A stretch of DNA of 17,882 nt from Collinsella sp. AF02-46-1 (GCA_934876235.1 CAKXKM010000037.1:1-17882), one strand, 5' to 3'. Positions 7,026 through 14,833 are shown, counted from the first letter of the stretch. Numbers and translations: made by a program. The notes: generated from the sequence alone by a model not told the origin.

Positions 7026-8684
7026 TTATTTATCATGGCGACCTCCTCCCCGCTTGATGAAGAGCGCGACGACAATAGCCACTACTCCGATGACGGCCAA
7101 AGCCGTCACCAACGCCAACGTTCTATCTCCCGTCGAGGGTATAAAGCCCCGACTCGCTTTGTTACTTGGGGTGTTAAGCACCGACAACTCGACTAAACCC
7201 TTCCCGGCATCGGCGGCATCAACTCGCAGAGGGCTTTCGGCCGATACGGTCACCTTAGGCTTGGCGGCGGCCACCTGGTCGACGTCCAGACCCTCGGCCT
7301 TGACCATCACGGAGCGCGTGCCCTCAAAGGCGGTGTAGCCCTTGGGCGCCTTGAGCTCGCGGACCTCCAGCTTGCCCGAGTCCACGCCCGAGACGGTCAC
7401 GCGGCCGTCCTCGCCCGTGGTGACGGTGGCCTTGTCCTCCGCATCCCACGTGCCGTCGGCCGCCAGTGTGCGACCGCGGTCGTCGGCGATGCTCAGGACC
7501 GCCCCGGCAAGCGGCTTGTCGCCGTCGCTGCCGCGCTTGGTGAGCGCGAGATCCCAGGTGTAGGCGCACGCATCGTCGCTCGGCGTGTGGGTAAAGCCGG
7601 CATCGCCCGACTGGTCGGCAAAGGGAGAGCGCGGGTAGCGCAGGTAGACCTCGTTGGGGTTGCCCTTCGCGATGCCGTGGTTGCACGCGCTGTTGAGCGG
7701 CGCATTGTACACGGCGACCACGCGGGCGCCCGCGGCGAAGGCGTCGGCCCCGCCGAGCGCGGCGATCAGGTCGCCGGTGCGCACGGTGAAGGTCTTGCCG
7801 TCGGCCGCTACCATGGTGGCGCACTGGGCCGTGATATCGGTCCAACCCTTCGCGGGCTCGGTGCCGGCGCGACCGTCCCTGCCGGCCGAAACGGCGTCAA
7901 AGCCGCCGTCCGCGCCCGCCGCCGCGTACACGCGCATGCTCGCGACCACCTTGGAGGGATCGAGCCCCGCGCTCATAGTATCGACGAACTGCACCGTATA
8001 GGTGTCGTAGGCGGTAAGACCCGCCGGGACCGTGGCAGAGAGGCGCCAGTACAGGTCGTCGGCGACCGTGGCGTCGGCGGCCTTCTGCCAGGCGGCGGTG
8101 CTGTCCTCCAGCACATGCTTGGACACCTTGGGCGTCGCGGCCTTGGGCTTGACGGTGACGGCGCTGCCGCCGACCAGGGCCATGATCGGCGCGGTGCCGG
8201 CCTCGCCCTGGGCGATGACGTCGTCGTCGGCGACGATGAGCCAGTAGCCGCAGGGCAGCTCGGCCGTCGTGCCCGCGTTAAGGGCCACGGACACGGCGCC
8301 AGAGCTCTGGAGGGAACGAGCGAGCTGTGCGCTCAGCGCGCTCGTAAGGTGGGAATCGGTGTTGAGCCACTCGGCAGCTTCCTGCGCGGTGGTCTGGGAA
8401 TTGGGCATGCCGGCGCTGTGCAGCACGGGCAGCGCGGCGTCGCGCACGGCGTCGCTTGCCCAGGCGAGGTCGGTGGCGATCTTGGCGTCGCCGTCGCCGT
8501 CGACGACGTTGGCGCTAAAGATCTGGTAGGCGTCGTAGCTGCGCGCTACGTTGCCGCTCACCGTGATGGAACCGGTCGAGGTCGGCGCGGCCTGCGCGGA
8601 AGCGGGGAACACAACCGCGCAGGTGCCGATCAGGAGGGCAAGCAGCGCAAACAGGATCGGGAAGGAGCAAACTTTCTTATTCAC
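7026..8684 (-). CDS. Ancillary (probably basal) pilin with IPSTG sorting signal
   Basis: This is a secreted, wall-anchored pilin. It has 552 residues counted from the GTG at 8684, with a signal peptide (1-32, cleavage near AQA), an N-terminal domain resembling that of the backbone pilin (YQIFSANV, AAEWLNTDS, GYWLIV), a middle domain introduced by VTVKPKAATPKVSKHV (177-191), a CnaB-like domain with E-box LEVRELKAPKGY (439-450), and the sorting signal IPSTG (515-519) before a membrane helix and basic tail. The GTG start is chosen because GGAGGTGA lies just before it and the signal peptide then begins MNKKVCSF; a longer frame from 8765 would run back through the preceding gene. It overlaps the tip gene by 8 bp (GTGAATAA). 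The variant IPSTG signal and the middle position suggest a base or minor subunit, but the role is inferred. Its GC content is visibly higher than in the flanking pilin genes. Confidence 0.85.
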   Translation of the reverse strand: MNKKVCSFPILFALLALLIGTCAVVFPASAQAAPTSTGSITVSGNVARSYDAYQIFSANVVDGDGDAKIATDLAWASDAVRDAALPVLHSAGMPNSQTTAQEAAEWLNTDSHLTSALSAQLARSLQSSGAVSVALNAGTTAELPCGYWLIVADDDVIAQGEAGTAPIMALVGGSAVTVKPKAATPKVSKHVLEDSTAAWQKAADATVADDLYWRLSATVPAGLTAYDTYTVQFVDTMSAGLDPSKVVASMRVYAAAGADGGFDAVSAGRDGRAGTEPAKGWTDITAQCATMVAADGKTFTVRTGDLIAALGGADAFAAGARVVAVYNAPLNSACNHGIAKGNPNEVYLRYPRSPFADQSGDAGFTHTPSDDACAYTWDLALTKRGSDGDKPLAGAVLSIADDRGRTLAADGTWDAEDKATVTTGEDGRVTVSGVDSGKLEVRELKAPKGYTAFEGTRSVMVKAEGLDVDQVAAAKPKVTVSAESPLRVDAADAGKGLVELSVLNTPSNKASRGFIPSTGDRTLALVTALAVIGVVAIVVALFIKRGGGRHDK

Positions 8685-11600
8685 GACGCTCACCTCCCTT
8701 CGCATTCGCCTTGCGGCGAATGTGCATCCAGGCCGCAGCAGCGCAAAGCACCGCCGCGCCGGCAAGGTATGTCGGAGTGACGCCCGACATACCGGAAAGA
8801 GGCAGAGTGGTGGAGTAGGTGTTGGTGAAGGTGGAGGCGGGAATGGCGTTGGGCGCGGCGTCCTTGCCGATGGTGTTACTCACGGTGTTGCCCATGTCGT
8901 CCTTCACCTGCGTGACCGTGGTGGAGGTGGTGAGGCCGGAGTACTTGCCAGTGGTCTCATCCATGACGGCCTTCACCGTGACGGCCACCTGGTACTCGGC
9001 CTCGGAGTAGCGAAGCTTGTCGATGGCACCGGTGGTAGGCGCGACCTCCTTCACCGTGTAGGTGTAGGTCTTGGCGCCAGTCGGGTTCGAATCGTCGATC
9101 TCGGCGAGGTACTTTTTGGAGAACGAGATACCGCCAAAGGATGCCACGATGTCGTTGACCTTGGTGGAGCCCGCTGCGGGAGCGACGGAAATAGTCGTCG
9201 GATCAAGCTTAGGTGCGCTATCCTTATTTGCCCCCGTAGCCTCGATGCTGAACTCGAACGGCACATATTTGTCTTTATCGCCCTTCGGCCAGTCCGTATT
9301 GCGAACAGATTTGGTCACCGGGATCTTCACGGACGTAGTGGTAAGGGCGTCGGAAATGTAGACGTTGTTCCCGTCAATCGTCGGGCTCTTTCCCTCGGTC
9401 CACGTGACGGAACCGTCCTCGTTGGACACCGTGAACTCATAAACCGTGGTGTTCAAGTTGTAGCCAAACGGAGCCTGGGTCTCAACAAGCGTGTACGTAC
9501 CCGGCAGCAGACCCTCGAGCGTGAACTTGCCAGGCGCGGTGTCGGTGTCTGCCCACGTGGTATCGCTCGAAGTCGACTGGTCGCTCTCCCGGTCGATCAC
9601 GGTCCAGGACTGGTTAACGGCCGCACCATCGGCGTCATTAGTCTTGGTGAGTTTCCACTCAGAACCAGCCAAAGGAGTGTGTTTTGTGTCGCCCTCCCCC
9701 ACCTTGGTCCAAGACACTGTACCGGTGATGATCTTGGTGTTGGGAATGGCACCTGTGGGGTTATTCTCGAACGGAACATTTTTGCCGTTCTCATCCACGT
9801 AACCCTGAACGTAGTTCGGCTTCTCGCCAGTATTGTTCATAGTGGCATAGTAGATGGTGTCTGACTTCTGGTAGCCAGCCGGCGCCGTCTCCTCTTTGAT
9901 GTAATACGTGAAGTAGTTGGTATCGTTGGAATTGCCGATGTTTGCCTTCTGGTTCAGATAGTTGAACTGAAGCTTGCCATCACCCGAAGCGTAATCATTT
10001 GCGCCACCGTCAGTCACCGTCACGATAGCGTCCTTGCCCGCGACAGCATTCTCGACAGAACCATAGATAGCCCACGAGGAACCAGGAAGCGACGTGTTGC
10101 CGTTCGCCGCATCGACCTTGCTCCACGCAACGGCGGAGCCGTCGGGCGTATACGACCCAGACCACGGGAAGTTGTGACGCTCCTGATCCATATCGATGAC
10201 GGAAGCCGAGTTACCCTCACCAAATGCTGCGGCAACCTTCGGGCTGTTCATTGAGAAATCGACGCCCACATAAACGCGGCCGTTGGTAGTCACATGGTCG
10301 TCGAAACTTCCGTTGGGAACGAGAATCGATCCGATCATAGCCGCCGCAGGATCGTCGTCAGTCCACTTGGCACCGGTGGCTGTGCCGCCGTATCCCCAGT
10401 CCGCGCGGTTTTCTCCCGCGATGCCGCCTCGAATGGTAAGGCTTTGCGTATCGACAAAGTTCCACATGATGGACTGGGAAGCCGTCGCGTATGCCTCGCC
10501 CAGCTCCTTGCCGGAATATTGAGTTTCGTAACCACGCGAAATCTCGGTACCGTTCCACCAAAAGCGCCAGCCATTGTGAAACTCAATATTCGAAGATCCG
10601 GTAACGTTCACAACAACCGAGGCGCCCTTGGGAATGCCCTCGAATGCGAAATCAACGCCACGATAATACTCGTTGTTGTATGTATTGCTCAGCTGAGAAG
10701 CATCGATGGTGAACACCTGCTGCATAGAGGTGTTGTCGCCCTTAAACGTGATAAGACGCTCGCTATTCTTGAATTGCTTACCATTGAGCGACGTATCGGC
10801 GCAGTCCGAATATATGGTCTTATACGACTCATCAAACACCAGGCCATAATTACAATCCGTCTTGTCGTACTTGTTGATTACGTAGTTGTTGTGATTGCTC
10901 GCGAAACCAACCTCGAGCGTGCCGGTATTTGCAAACGAGTTGAGCTGTTTCGATAGCTTCGAGAGGTACCCATCTTCACCGTTGTAGCTCGAATAATCGT
11001 TATTGTTGACATTAGTCAAATCAACAGTTTGATTGAACAGGTTGCTTTCCTGAGAGTTCTCGCCCTCGTACCAATTACCCTGCGTTGTCACCACGGATTG
11101 GCGTTCATTGTTATCGCGCCAGTATGTGATGGGGCCTGCGATCTGCGCAGTGTAGGCAAAGCCGGAAGGAGTCGCGCCCTCAGAAGATTTCTGCCGTCCG
11201 ACCCAAGCGCCTTTCTTCCAAGCGCCAACGGTAGTCGTCTCCGGCGAGTCGCCGCTATAACCAACGCTCATCTTGGTGATCGCACTTTTAATTCCGGCCA
11301 CCGCAAGCACGGTGCTGCCGGCGACAGGACGGAACTGGGAACCAAAACCAACGGTGCCAAAGCGGAAACCAGCACCAATTGATTGATAGGGCCAGCTCTC
11401 TTTGACTGGATTCATGGCAAGCTTGCCACGGACCAAGGTAAGGCCCTCCGCCTCAGCGGCATATGAGCCGGTGGGGGCGTTCTTCGCATCAAGATTACTA
11501 GTGTCGCTCGGCTTACCACCGATGTACATGTCGCGGCCGACGTAGGTGGCCACGCCGGGATCGGGGGTGGAGACATCGATATTCGTACCGATACCGATAG

Positions 11601-11961
11601 ACGTGGGAACATAAATTCCCTTCTCCACGGTGGCCGTCGCTCTCGCTGAAGCCGCATTCGCACTCTGAGCCTGCTCAGCACTATTTGAAGAGCCAGCCTC
11701 GCCGCCATTGGTCTCGTCGCTATTCTGGTTTTCGGCATCCTCGCTGGTGTTATCTACAGCAGCGGACTCACTTGAGGAACCCCCCCCCATTACAGTTTCC
11801 TCGGTAGAAACCGTCTGGGCATCGTTGGCAATGGCCTGCGAGATCGGGGGCATGACGAGCGACAGTACCAGGCTCAAAACGGAGGCTCCGCACAAAACGC
11901 CTGCCAGTACACGGCGCGTCGCTTTATTACTCTGCTTGGATTTGTCCGAATTCGCTTTCAT
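8677..11961 (-). CDS. Pilus tip adhesin with choice-of-anchor-A-like and pilin domains, LPLSG-anchored
   Basis: This large (1094-residue) surface protein is first in the pilus operon, the usual place of a tip adhesin. It has a basic start, a signal-peptide helix (about 17-44), and a Ser/Glu/Asn-rich linker (about 50-110) containing the G-tract-encoded Gly59-61. A large N-terminal region (about 115-600) ends in a choice-of-anchor-A-like fold (MWNFVDTQSLTIRGG, IGSILVPNGSF, NGRVYVGVDF). A first CnaB-like domain has TYYIKEETAPAGY (685-697) and a second has YTLVETQAPFGY (823-834). A streptococcal-type pilin isopeptide domain (about 878-1048, ending STFTNTY) precedes the sorting signal LPLSG (1053-1057), a membrane helix and a basic tail. 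Domain names rest on motif recognition only. GGGGAGGAG lies 6 nt before the ATG. Nine G at 11780-11788 make the frame potentially phase-variable; here it is open (ON). Confidence 0.88.
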   Translation of the reverse strand: MKANSDKSKQSNKATRRVLAGVLCGASVLSLVLSLVMPPISQAIANDAQTVSTEETVMGGGSSSESAAVDNTSEDAENQNSDETNGGEAGSSNSAEQAQSANAASARATATVEKGIYVPTSIGIGTNIDVSTPDPGVATYVGRDMYIGGKPSDTSNLDAKNAPTGSYAAEAEGLTLVRGKLAMNPVKESWPYQSIGAGFRFGTVGFGSQFRPVAGSTVLAVAGIKSAITKMSVGYSGDSPETTTVGAWKKGAWVGRQKSSEGATPSGFAYTAQIAGPITYWRDNNERQSVVTTQGNWYEGENSQESNLFNQTVDLTNVNNNDYSSYNGEDGYLSKLSKQLNSFANTGTLEVGFASNHNNYVINKYDKTDCNYGLVFDESYKTIYSDCADTSLNGKQFKNSERLITFKGDNTSMQQVFTIDASQLSNTYNNEYYRGVDFAFEGIPKGASVVVNVTGSSNIEFHNGWRFWWNGTEISRGYETQYSGKELGEAYATASQSIMWNFVDTQSLTIRGGIAGENRADWGYGGTATGAKWTDDDPAAAMIGSILVPNGSFDDHVTTNGRVYVGVDFSMNSPKVAAAFGEGNSASVIDMDQERHNFPWSGSYTPDGSAVAWSKVDAANGNTSLPGSSWAIYGSVENAVAGKDAIVTVTDGGANDYASGDGKLQFNYLNQKANIGNSNDTNYFTYYIKEETAPAGYQKSDTIYYATMNNTGEKPNYVQGYVDENGKNVPFENNPTGAIPNTKIITGTVSWTKVGEGDTKHTPLAGSEWKLTKTNDADGAAVNQSWTVIDRESDQSTSSDTTWADTDTAPGKFTLEGLLPGTYTLVETQAPFGYNLNTTVYEFTVSNEDGSVTWTEGKSPTIDGNNVYISDALTTTSVKIPVTKSVRNTDWPKGDKDKYVPFEFSIEATGANKDSAPKLDPTTISVAPAAGSTKVNDIVASFGGISFSKKYLAEIDDSNPTGAKTYTYTVKEVAPTTGAIDKLRYSEAEYQVAVTVKAVMDETTGKYSGLTTSTTVTQVKDDMGNTVSNTIGKDAAPNAIPASTFTNTYSTTLPLSGMSGVTPTYLAGAAVLCAAAAWMHIRRKANAKGGERRE
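11780..11788. repeat. Homopolymer of nine C (G9 in the tip adhesin coding sequence)
   Basis: On the coding strand the tract is ATG GGG GGG GGT, covering codons 58-61 just after the signal peptide. I read the shifted frames directly: one extra G gives TTC CTC AAG TGA, and one G fewer ends at TAG eleven codons past M58. Both length changes therefore truncate the protein at about 64-68 residues. Confidence 0.95.
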
Positions 11962-12050
11962 CGATGTCTCCTCCCCAAGAGACCGCGATCTTGCTCTTTC
12001 ACCATCAAACGTATCTGCGCAATCTGTAATTGCGCTCGTTTAGTAATGCA

Positions 12051-12080
12051 ATTATAACGATTGTTTAAACATCTGAGCAA
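12051..12080 (-). promoter_or_regulatory. Promoter of the pilus operon
   Basis: The minus strand has a perfect TATAAT (12056-12051), with a partial -35, TTGCTC (12080-12075), 18 bp upstream. The predicted leader to the tip adhesin ATG is about 80 nt. The spacer contains the 10-bp palindrome TGTTTAAACA and the -35 overlaps one arm of a longer inverted repeat, both plausible regulator sites. Confidence 0.65.
12061..12071. promoter_or_regulatory. Candidate operator TTGTTTAAACA within the pilus promoter spacer
   Basis: The perfect palindrome TGTTTAAACA (12062-12071) lies between the -10 and -35 hexamers of the pilus operon. With its leading T it differs by one base from the palindrome over the sortase start site at 4597-4607. 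Confidence 0.4.
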
Positions 12081-12133
12081 CAAAACCGACATTTTTGTAG
12101 CGAGTTCTCAATTCTCTTGACATTTGCTCAGAT
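12071..12133. repeat. 10-bp perfect inverted repeat at the pilus promoter
   Basis: ATCTGAGCAA (12071-12080) and its exact reverse complement TTGCTCAGAT (12124-12133) are separated by 43 bp, about four helical turns. The proximal arm covers the -35 region. This arrangement would suit a dimeric regulator bound at two sites with looping. The promoter -10 lies outside the repeat, so it is not an invertible promoter. Confidence 0.5.
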
Positions 12134-12419
12134 TTACCTTCGTTTATTCGCTATCTATTTTTTGTTTCTGCTGGTAATTTAGTTGCGTATTATTTTTTAA
12201 TGGCATTAGATTTATTTGCACAACATTTTGCTCAAGAGCAAACATCCTGTGAACGGTCGAAAATCAACCGTGAGCGGTAGGTCATTAACCGGAAGGAATA
12301 TCCTACCAAACTGATGAGAATATCTTTAACCCATCGGTGGTTAGAAGCATGATGTTCAGACAACAATATTTGATTTTTCACACAGATTTTAGGTATCAAT
12401 TCGCCCAAATCGCCTGAGG

Positions 12420-12452
12420 CCGCCACAAAGGCGCCTGCCCCCTTTGTGGCGG
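12420..12452. repeat. Family-1 palindromic repeat, copy A
   Basis: CCGCCACAAAGG pairs with CCTTTGTGGCGG across the 9-nt loop CGCCTGCCC. It lies 13 bp past the HAD phosphatase stop. It differs from copies B and C by compensated changes in the stem (GCC/GGC instead of ACC/GGT), which argues that pairing matters. There is no T run, so it is not a classical terminator. Confidence 0.85.
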
Positions 12453-12465
12453 TTCTCCCCCTGCG

Positions 12466-13287
12466 CTACAGCAGATGCTCCTCGATAAAGATCGCGATGC
12501 CGTCTTCGTCGTTGCTGGCGGTTACAAAATCGGCGGCGGCGCGGGTGGCGTCGCTGCCGTTTGCCATGGCCACGCCCACGCCGGCGTCAGCCACCATGCA
12601 GGTGTCGTTGTCCGCATCGCCAAACACGCAGACGTCCTGGAGCTCCATGTCGTTGAGCTCCGCCACGCGCACGAGGCCGCGCGTCTTGGACACGCGCGGA
12701 TCCATGAACTCGTAGAGCCGCTGCGTGGTTTGCAGAGCCGCCGCCTTAACAGTGTCATCGACAAACGTCGACGCCCGCTCAATCACCCGCGGCATCACCT
12801 CGGGCGCCATGGTAAACATCACCTTGGGCTGCGGCTCGCGCAAAAACTCGGCAAAATCGACCACCTGGTAGGGCACGCCGTCGACACGCGACAGGTGCTC
12901 GACGCACGCGTTGCTCTCGGGCACGTAGAACACGCCGTCTCGGGGGCAGACGGGCGTTGCCGGAAGGTCCGCCATGTGCTTGCAGATGCGCGCGATAGTC
13001 TCGCCCGGCAGCGGATAGCTCAGCTCGTTGATGTCGTGCGCGCGGTCGATGACCTCGGCACCACCGCAGCCCACGAGCACGTCTACCAGGCCTTCGATGC
13101 CCCAGGGCTCGTACATGGCCTCGGTCGCGTGGGCGTCGCGCCCGGTGCACAGGCCAAAGAGCACGCCGCGCTCGCGCAGGGCGCGGATCGCCGCCACGGT
13201 GCGCGGGGACACCGTGTGCTGGCTCGTGAGCAGCGTACCGTCGATATCGCAGAACACGGATTTGATGTGGCTGAAGGTGGTGTCCAT
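12466..13287 (-). CDS. Cof-type HAD-IIB family phosphatase
   Basis: This is a cytoplasmic Mg-dependent phosphatase of the Cof/HAD-IIB group, whose members mostly act on sugar phosphates or related small molecules; the substrate cannot be read from the sequence. The 273 residues show motif I DIDGTLL with D14 and D16, motif II T48 in LCTGRD, motif III K201 in VSKTRGL, and motif IV GDADNDTCM with D224 and D228, followed by the usual GVGVAMANGSDATRAAADFVT. The C2-type cap lies at about 80-190. The start at 13287 is chosen because DIDGTLL then falls at the normal place and AAAGG precedes it; the frame is open further upstream but only through intergenic repeats. It is transcribed alone, with palindromic repeats on both sides. 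Confidence 0.9.
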   Translation of the reverse strand: MDTTFSHIKSVFCDIDGTLLTSQHTVSPRTVAAIRALRERGVLFGLCTGRDAHATEAMYEPWGIEGLVDVLVGCGGAEVIDRAHDINELSYPLPGETIARICKHMADLPATPVCPRDGVFYVPESNACVEHLSRVDGVPYQVVDFAEFLREPQPKVMFTMAPEVMPRVIERASTFVDDTVKAAALQTTQRLYEFMDPRVSKTRGLVRVAELNDMELQDVCVFGDADNDTCMVADAGVGVAMANGSDATRAAADFVTASNDEDGIAIFIEEHLL

Positions 13288-13342
13288 GGGGGCCTTTCTG
13301 GGTCGTGCGGCGGTGTGGGGTGTATTCGTGAACGGCGTACAT

Positions 13343-13373
13343 GGTATACCAAGGCACAGGCGCGGCCCGTCAA
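13343..13373 (-). promoter_or_regulatory. Possible promoter of the HAD phosphatase gene
   Basis: The minus strand has TTGACG (13373-13368) and TATACC (13348-13343), separated by 19 bp and about 55 bp upstream of the ATG. The long spacer weakens the call. The -35 lies just next to family-1 repeat copy B. Confidence 0.35.
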
Positions 13374-13382
13374 AGCAAAAAC

Positions 13383-13413
13383 CACCACAAAGGTGCCTGG
13401 CCCCTTTGTGGTG
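13383..13413. repeat. Family-1 palindromic repeat, copy B
   Basis: CACCACAAAGG pairs with CCTTTGTGGTG over the loop TGCCTGGCC. Together with the preceding AAAGCAAAA it shares about 40 bp with copy C, nearly identical. It lies between the MFS transporter stop and the HAD gene promoter, 20 bp from a family-2 repeat. Confidence 0.85.
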
Positions 13414-13432
13414 ATCGCGGCGTCTACGAGCC

Positions 13433-13497
13433 AAACCATCACAACATTCGACGTTTTTCGGCAAAATCGCGGTTTTCATCGAATGTTGTGATGGTTT
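13433..13497. repeat. Family-2 long palindromic repeat, copy 1
   Basis: A perfect 19-bp stem (AAACCATCACAACATTCGA at 13433-13451 with its complement at 13479-13497) encloses a 27-nt loop. One arm runs into the stop codon of the MFS gene (13497-13499), so the element sits exactly at the 3' end of the transcript. A related copy, inverted, lies at 17578-17642. Confidence 0.9.
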
Positions 13498-14783
13498 TAC
13501 TGCCTTACGGCACGTTCCAAGTAATTGCGCCCAAACAGCAGCAGCGCCGCGGGAACCGCCGTCACGACCATGCCTGCCCCCACGAGTGTCCGTTGTACGC
13601 CAAATGTCGCCGCCAGCCACGGGGCAATCGCCAGCGGCGCCACGCCGGCGAACATATTGCCAAAGCCCATGACCGAGTTCACACGGCCGAGTTGCTCGAG
13701 CGGCGCCGTCGTTTGCACGATGGTGTTGTGGAGCGGATTGACGACACCCCAGGCTATGCCCAGGGCGATCTGGCCGACGAGGGCCACGCCCACGTACGGC
13801 GTCCCCACATAGAGCAGACTTCCCAGGCCCACGGACATAAGCGCCACAAGCAGCGTTTTAAGGTTGACCAGGTGCGCCGGCAAGCGGAGCGCGAGCACGG
13901 CACCCAGCACCGCGCCCACGCCCGAAGCAGACGAGAGCCAGCCCATCCACTCAACGCCGACATGCAGGACATCGCGATAGAAGAACGACTCGAGCGGGTC
14001 GAAGGCTCCATAGCCAAAGTTCGAAAGAAAAATGATGCAAAACAGCAGGGCGAGAACGCTGTTGGTAAAGACCGTCTTGATGCTGGTCGCGAAGGTGACG
14101 CGGGAGGATGCGCTGGAGTTGGGGCTTTGCCCGACCTTGTCCGATGTGATGTCACCAGCCGCGGGCTCGTCTTCGTACCCGGCCGCCTGACCCGCCCGTG
14201 GCTTAAAGCCCCAGCCGGCGATGAGCGCCAGCACGGTAAAGAGCATCATGAGCACAAACACCGCGCGCGACGACGCAGCCGCCGCGACAAAGCCACCCAA
14301 CGTGGGTCCGACGATAATACTCACGTTTGAGAACATGGCGATGGCGGAGTTGATGTCTTTGAGCTCGACAGGATCGTCGGTGAGGTAGGCCGGATAGGAC
14401 GTGGCAATGGGCTGGGCGAATCCCATCGTAAGGCCTAAGAACACCGCGCCGAGCAGGACGATGCCGGTCGCGCTACCAAAAGCGATGATCGCCGTGCCAG
14501 TTGCGAGCGCGCCGACGATGCTCAGCAAGAAATGGCGGCGCGGACCCCAGACGTCGAGCGCAGCGCCGCCCGCAAAGGATCCCAGGATCACGAAAACGTT
14601 CATAAACAGAACGGCCAGCGATGTCGCGACGACCGAGGCATCGTCCGCATAGGTGAGCGTTCCGATGACGCCGATAAAATAACTGGTCTGAAACCCGGTG
14701 TAGATGAGAAAGCGCATCGCCACCAAGCGCTTGGCCTGCACGGACAGCAATGATTGAGGCTTTGAGAAAAGAGAGGCGAGCAT
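13497..14783 (-). CDS. MFS transporter, putative drug or metabolite efflux type
   Basis: This is a 428-residue integral membrane protein with about 12 hydrophobic segments, of the major facilitator superfamily. The loop between helices 2 and 3 carries motif A as GGAALDVWGPRRHFL, and a hydrophilic central loop with EDEPAAGDITSDKVGQSPNSS separates the two halves. The overall pattern resembles the MFS_3/EntS-like exporters, but no substrate can be inferred. The start at 14783 is chosen because AAGGAG lies 5 nt before it; the longer frame from 14822 adds MPAVRIRMKQGVS, which reads across that site. The stop codon is overlapped by a family-2 repeat. It appears to be a single-gene unit. Confidence 0.88.
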   Translation of the reverse strand: MLASLFSKPQSLLSVQAKRLVAMRFLIYTGFQTSYFIGVIGTLTYADDASVVATSLAVLFMNVFVILGSFAGGAALDVWGPRRHFLLSIVGALATGTAIIAFGSATGIVLLGAVFLGLTMGFAQPIATSYPAYLTDDPVELKDINSAIAMFSNVSIIVGPTLGGFVAAAASSRAVFVLMMLFTVLALIAGWGFKPRAGQAAGYEDEPAAGDITSDKVGQSPNSSASSRVTFATSIKTVFTNSVLALLFCIIFLSNFGYGAFDPLESFFYRDVLHVGVEWMGWLSSASGVGAVLGAVLALRLPAHLVNLKTLLVALMSVGLGSLLYVGTPYVGVALVGQIALGIAWGVVNPLHNTIVQTTAPLEQLGRVNSVMGFGNMFAGVAPLAIAPWLAATFGVQRTLVGAGMVVTAVPAALLLFGRNYLERAVRQ

Positions 14784-14810
14784 GGAGACTCCTTGTTTCA
14801 TACGAATGCG

Positions 14811-14833
14811 GACGGCGGGCATTCGCCACCGTC
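14811..14833. repeat. Inverted repeat in the MFS gene leader
   Basis: GACGG (14811-14815) pairs with CCGTC (14829-14833), and further GG/CC pairing is possible inside. It lies about 30 bp upstream of the MFS start codon, where a regulator or RNA hairpin could act. No function is demonstrated. Confidence 0.3.

Larger units (their letters stand above)
11962..12465. other. 504-bp AT-rich regulatory region upstream of the pilus operon
   Basis: No credible gene lies here. It holds the pilus promoter and leader (11962-12080), five copies of TTGCTC/GAGCAA (11991, 12075, 12124, 12228, 12236), an AT-rich stretch without clear signals (12134-12225), and a cluster of four hairpins. These are TTTGCTC AA GAGCAAA (12227-12242), ACGGT/ACCGT (12253-12271), GGTAGG/CCTACC (12276-12307) and TAACC/GGTTA (12327-12343). 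Further on is an unremarkable stretch and one family-1 palindromic repeat (12420-12452). The low GC contrasts sharply with the flanking genes. Confidence 0.6.

Noticed and set aside
8685..8765. Upstream ATG that would lengthen the ancillary pilin by 27 residues
   Set aside because: It lies inside the tip adhesin gene, spoils the signal peptide and ignores the GGAGGTGA site that serves the GTG at 8684.
12071..12133. Invertible promoter element (fim-switch style) suggested by the 10-bp inverted repeat
   Set aside because: Only 43 bp lie between the arms, the -10 hexamer is outside, and no recombinase gene is in the window.
12232..12426. Minus-strand frame of 64 codons upstream of the pilus promoter
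   Set aside because: It covers several inverted repeats, has no Shine-Dalgarno sequence and no recognisable motif; regulatory or structural DNA is more likely.
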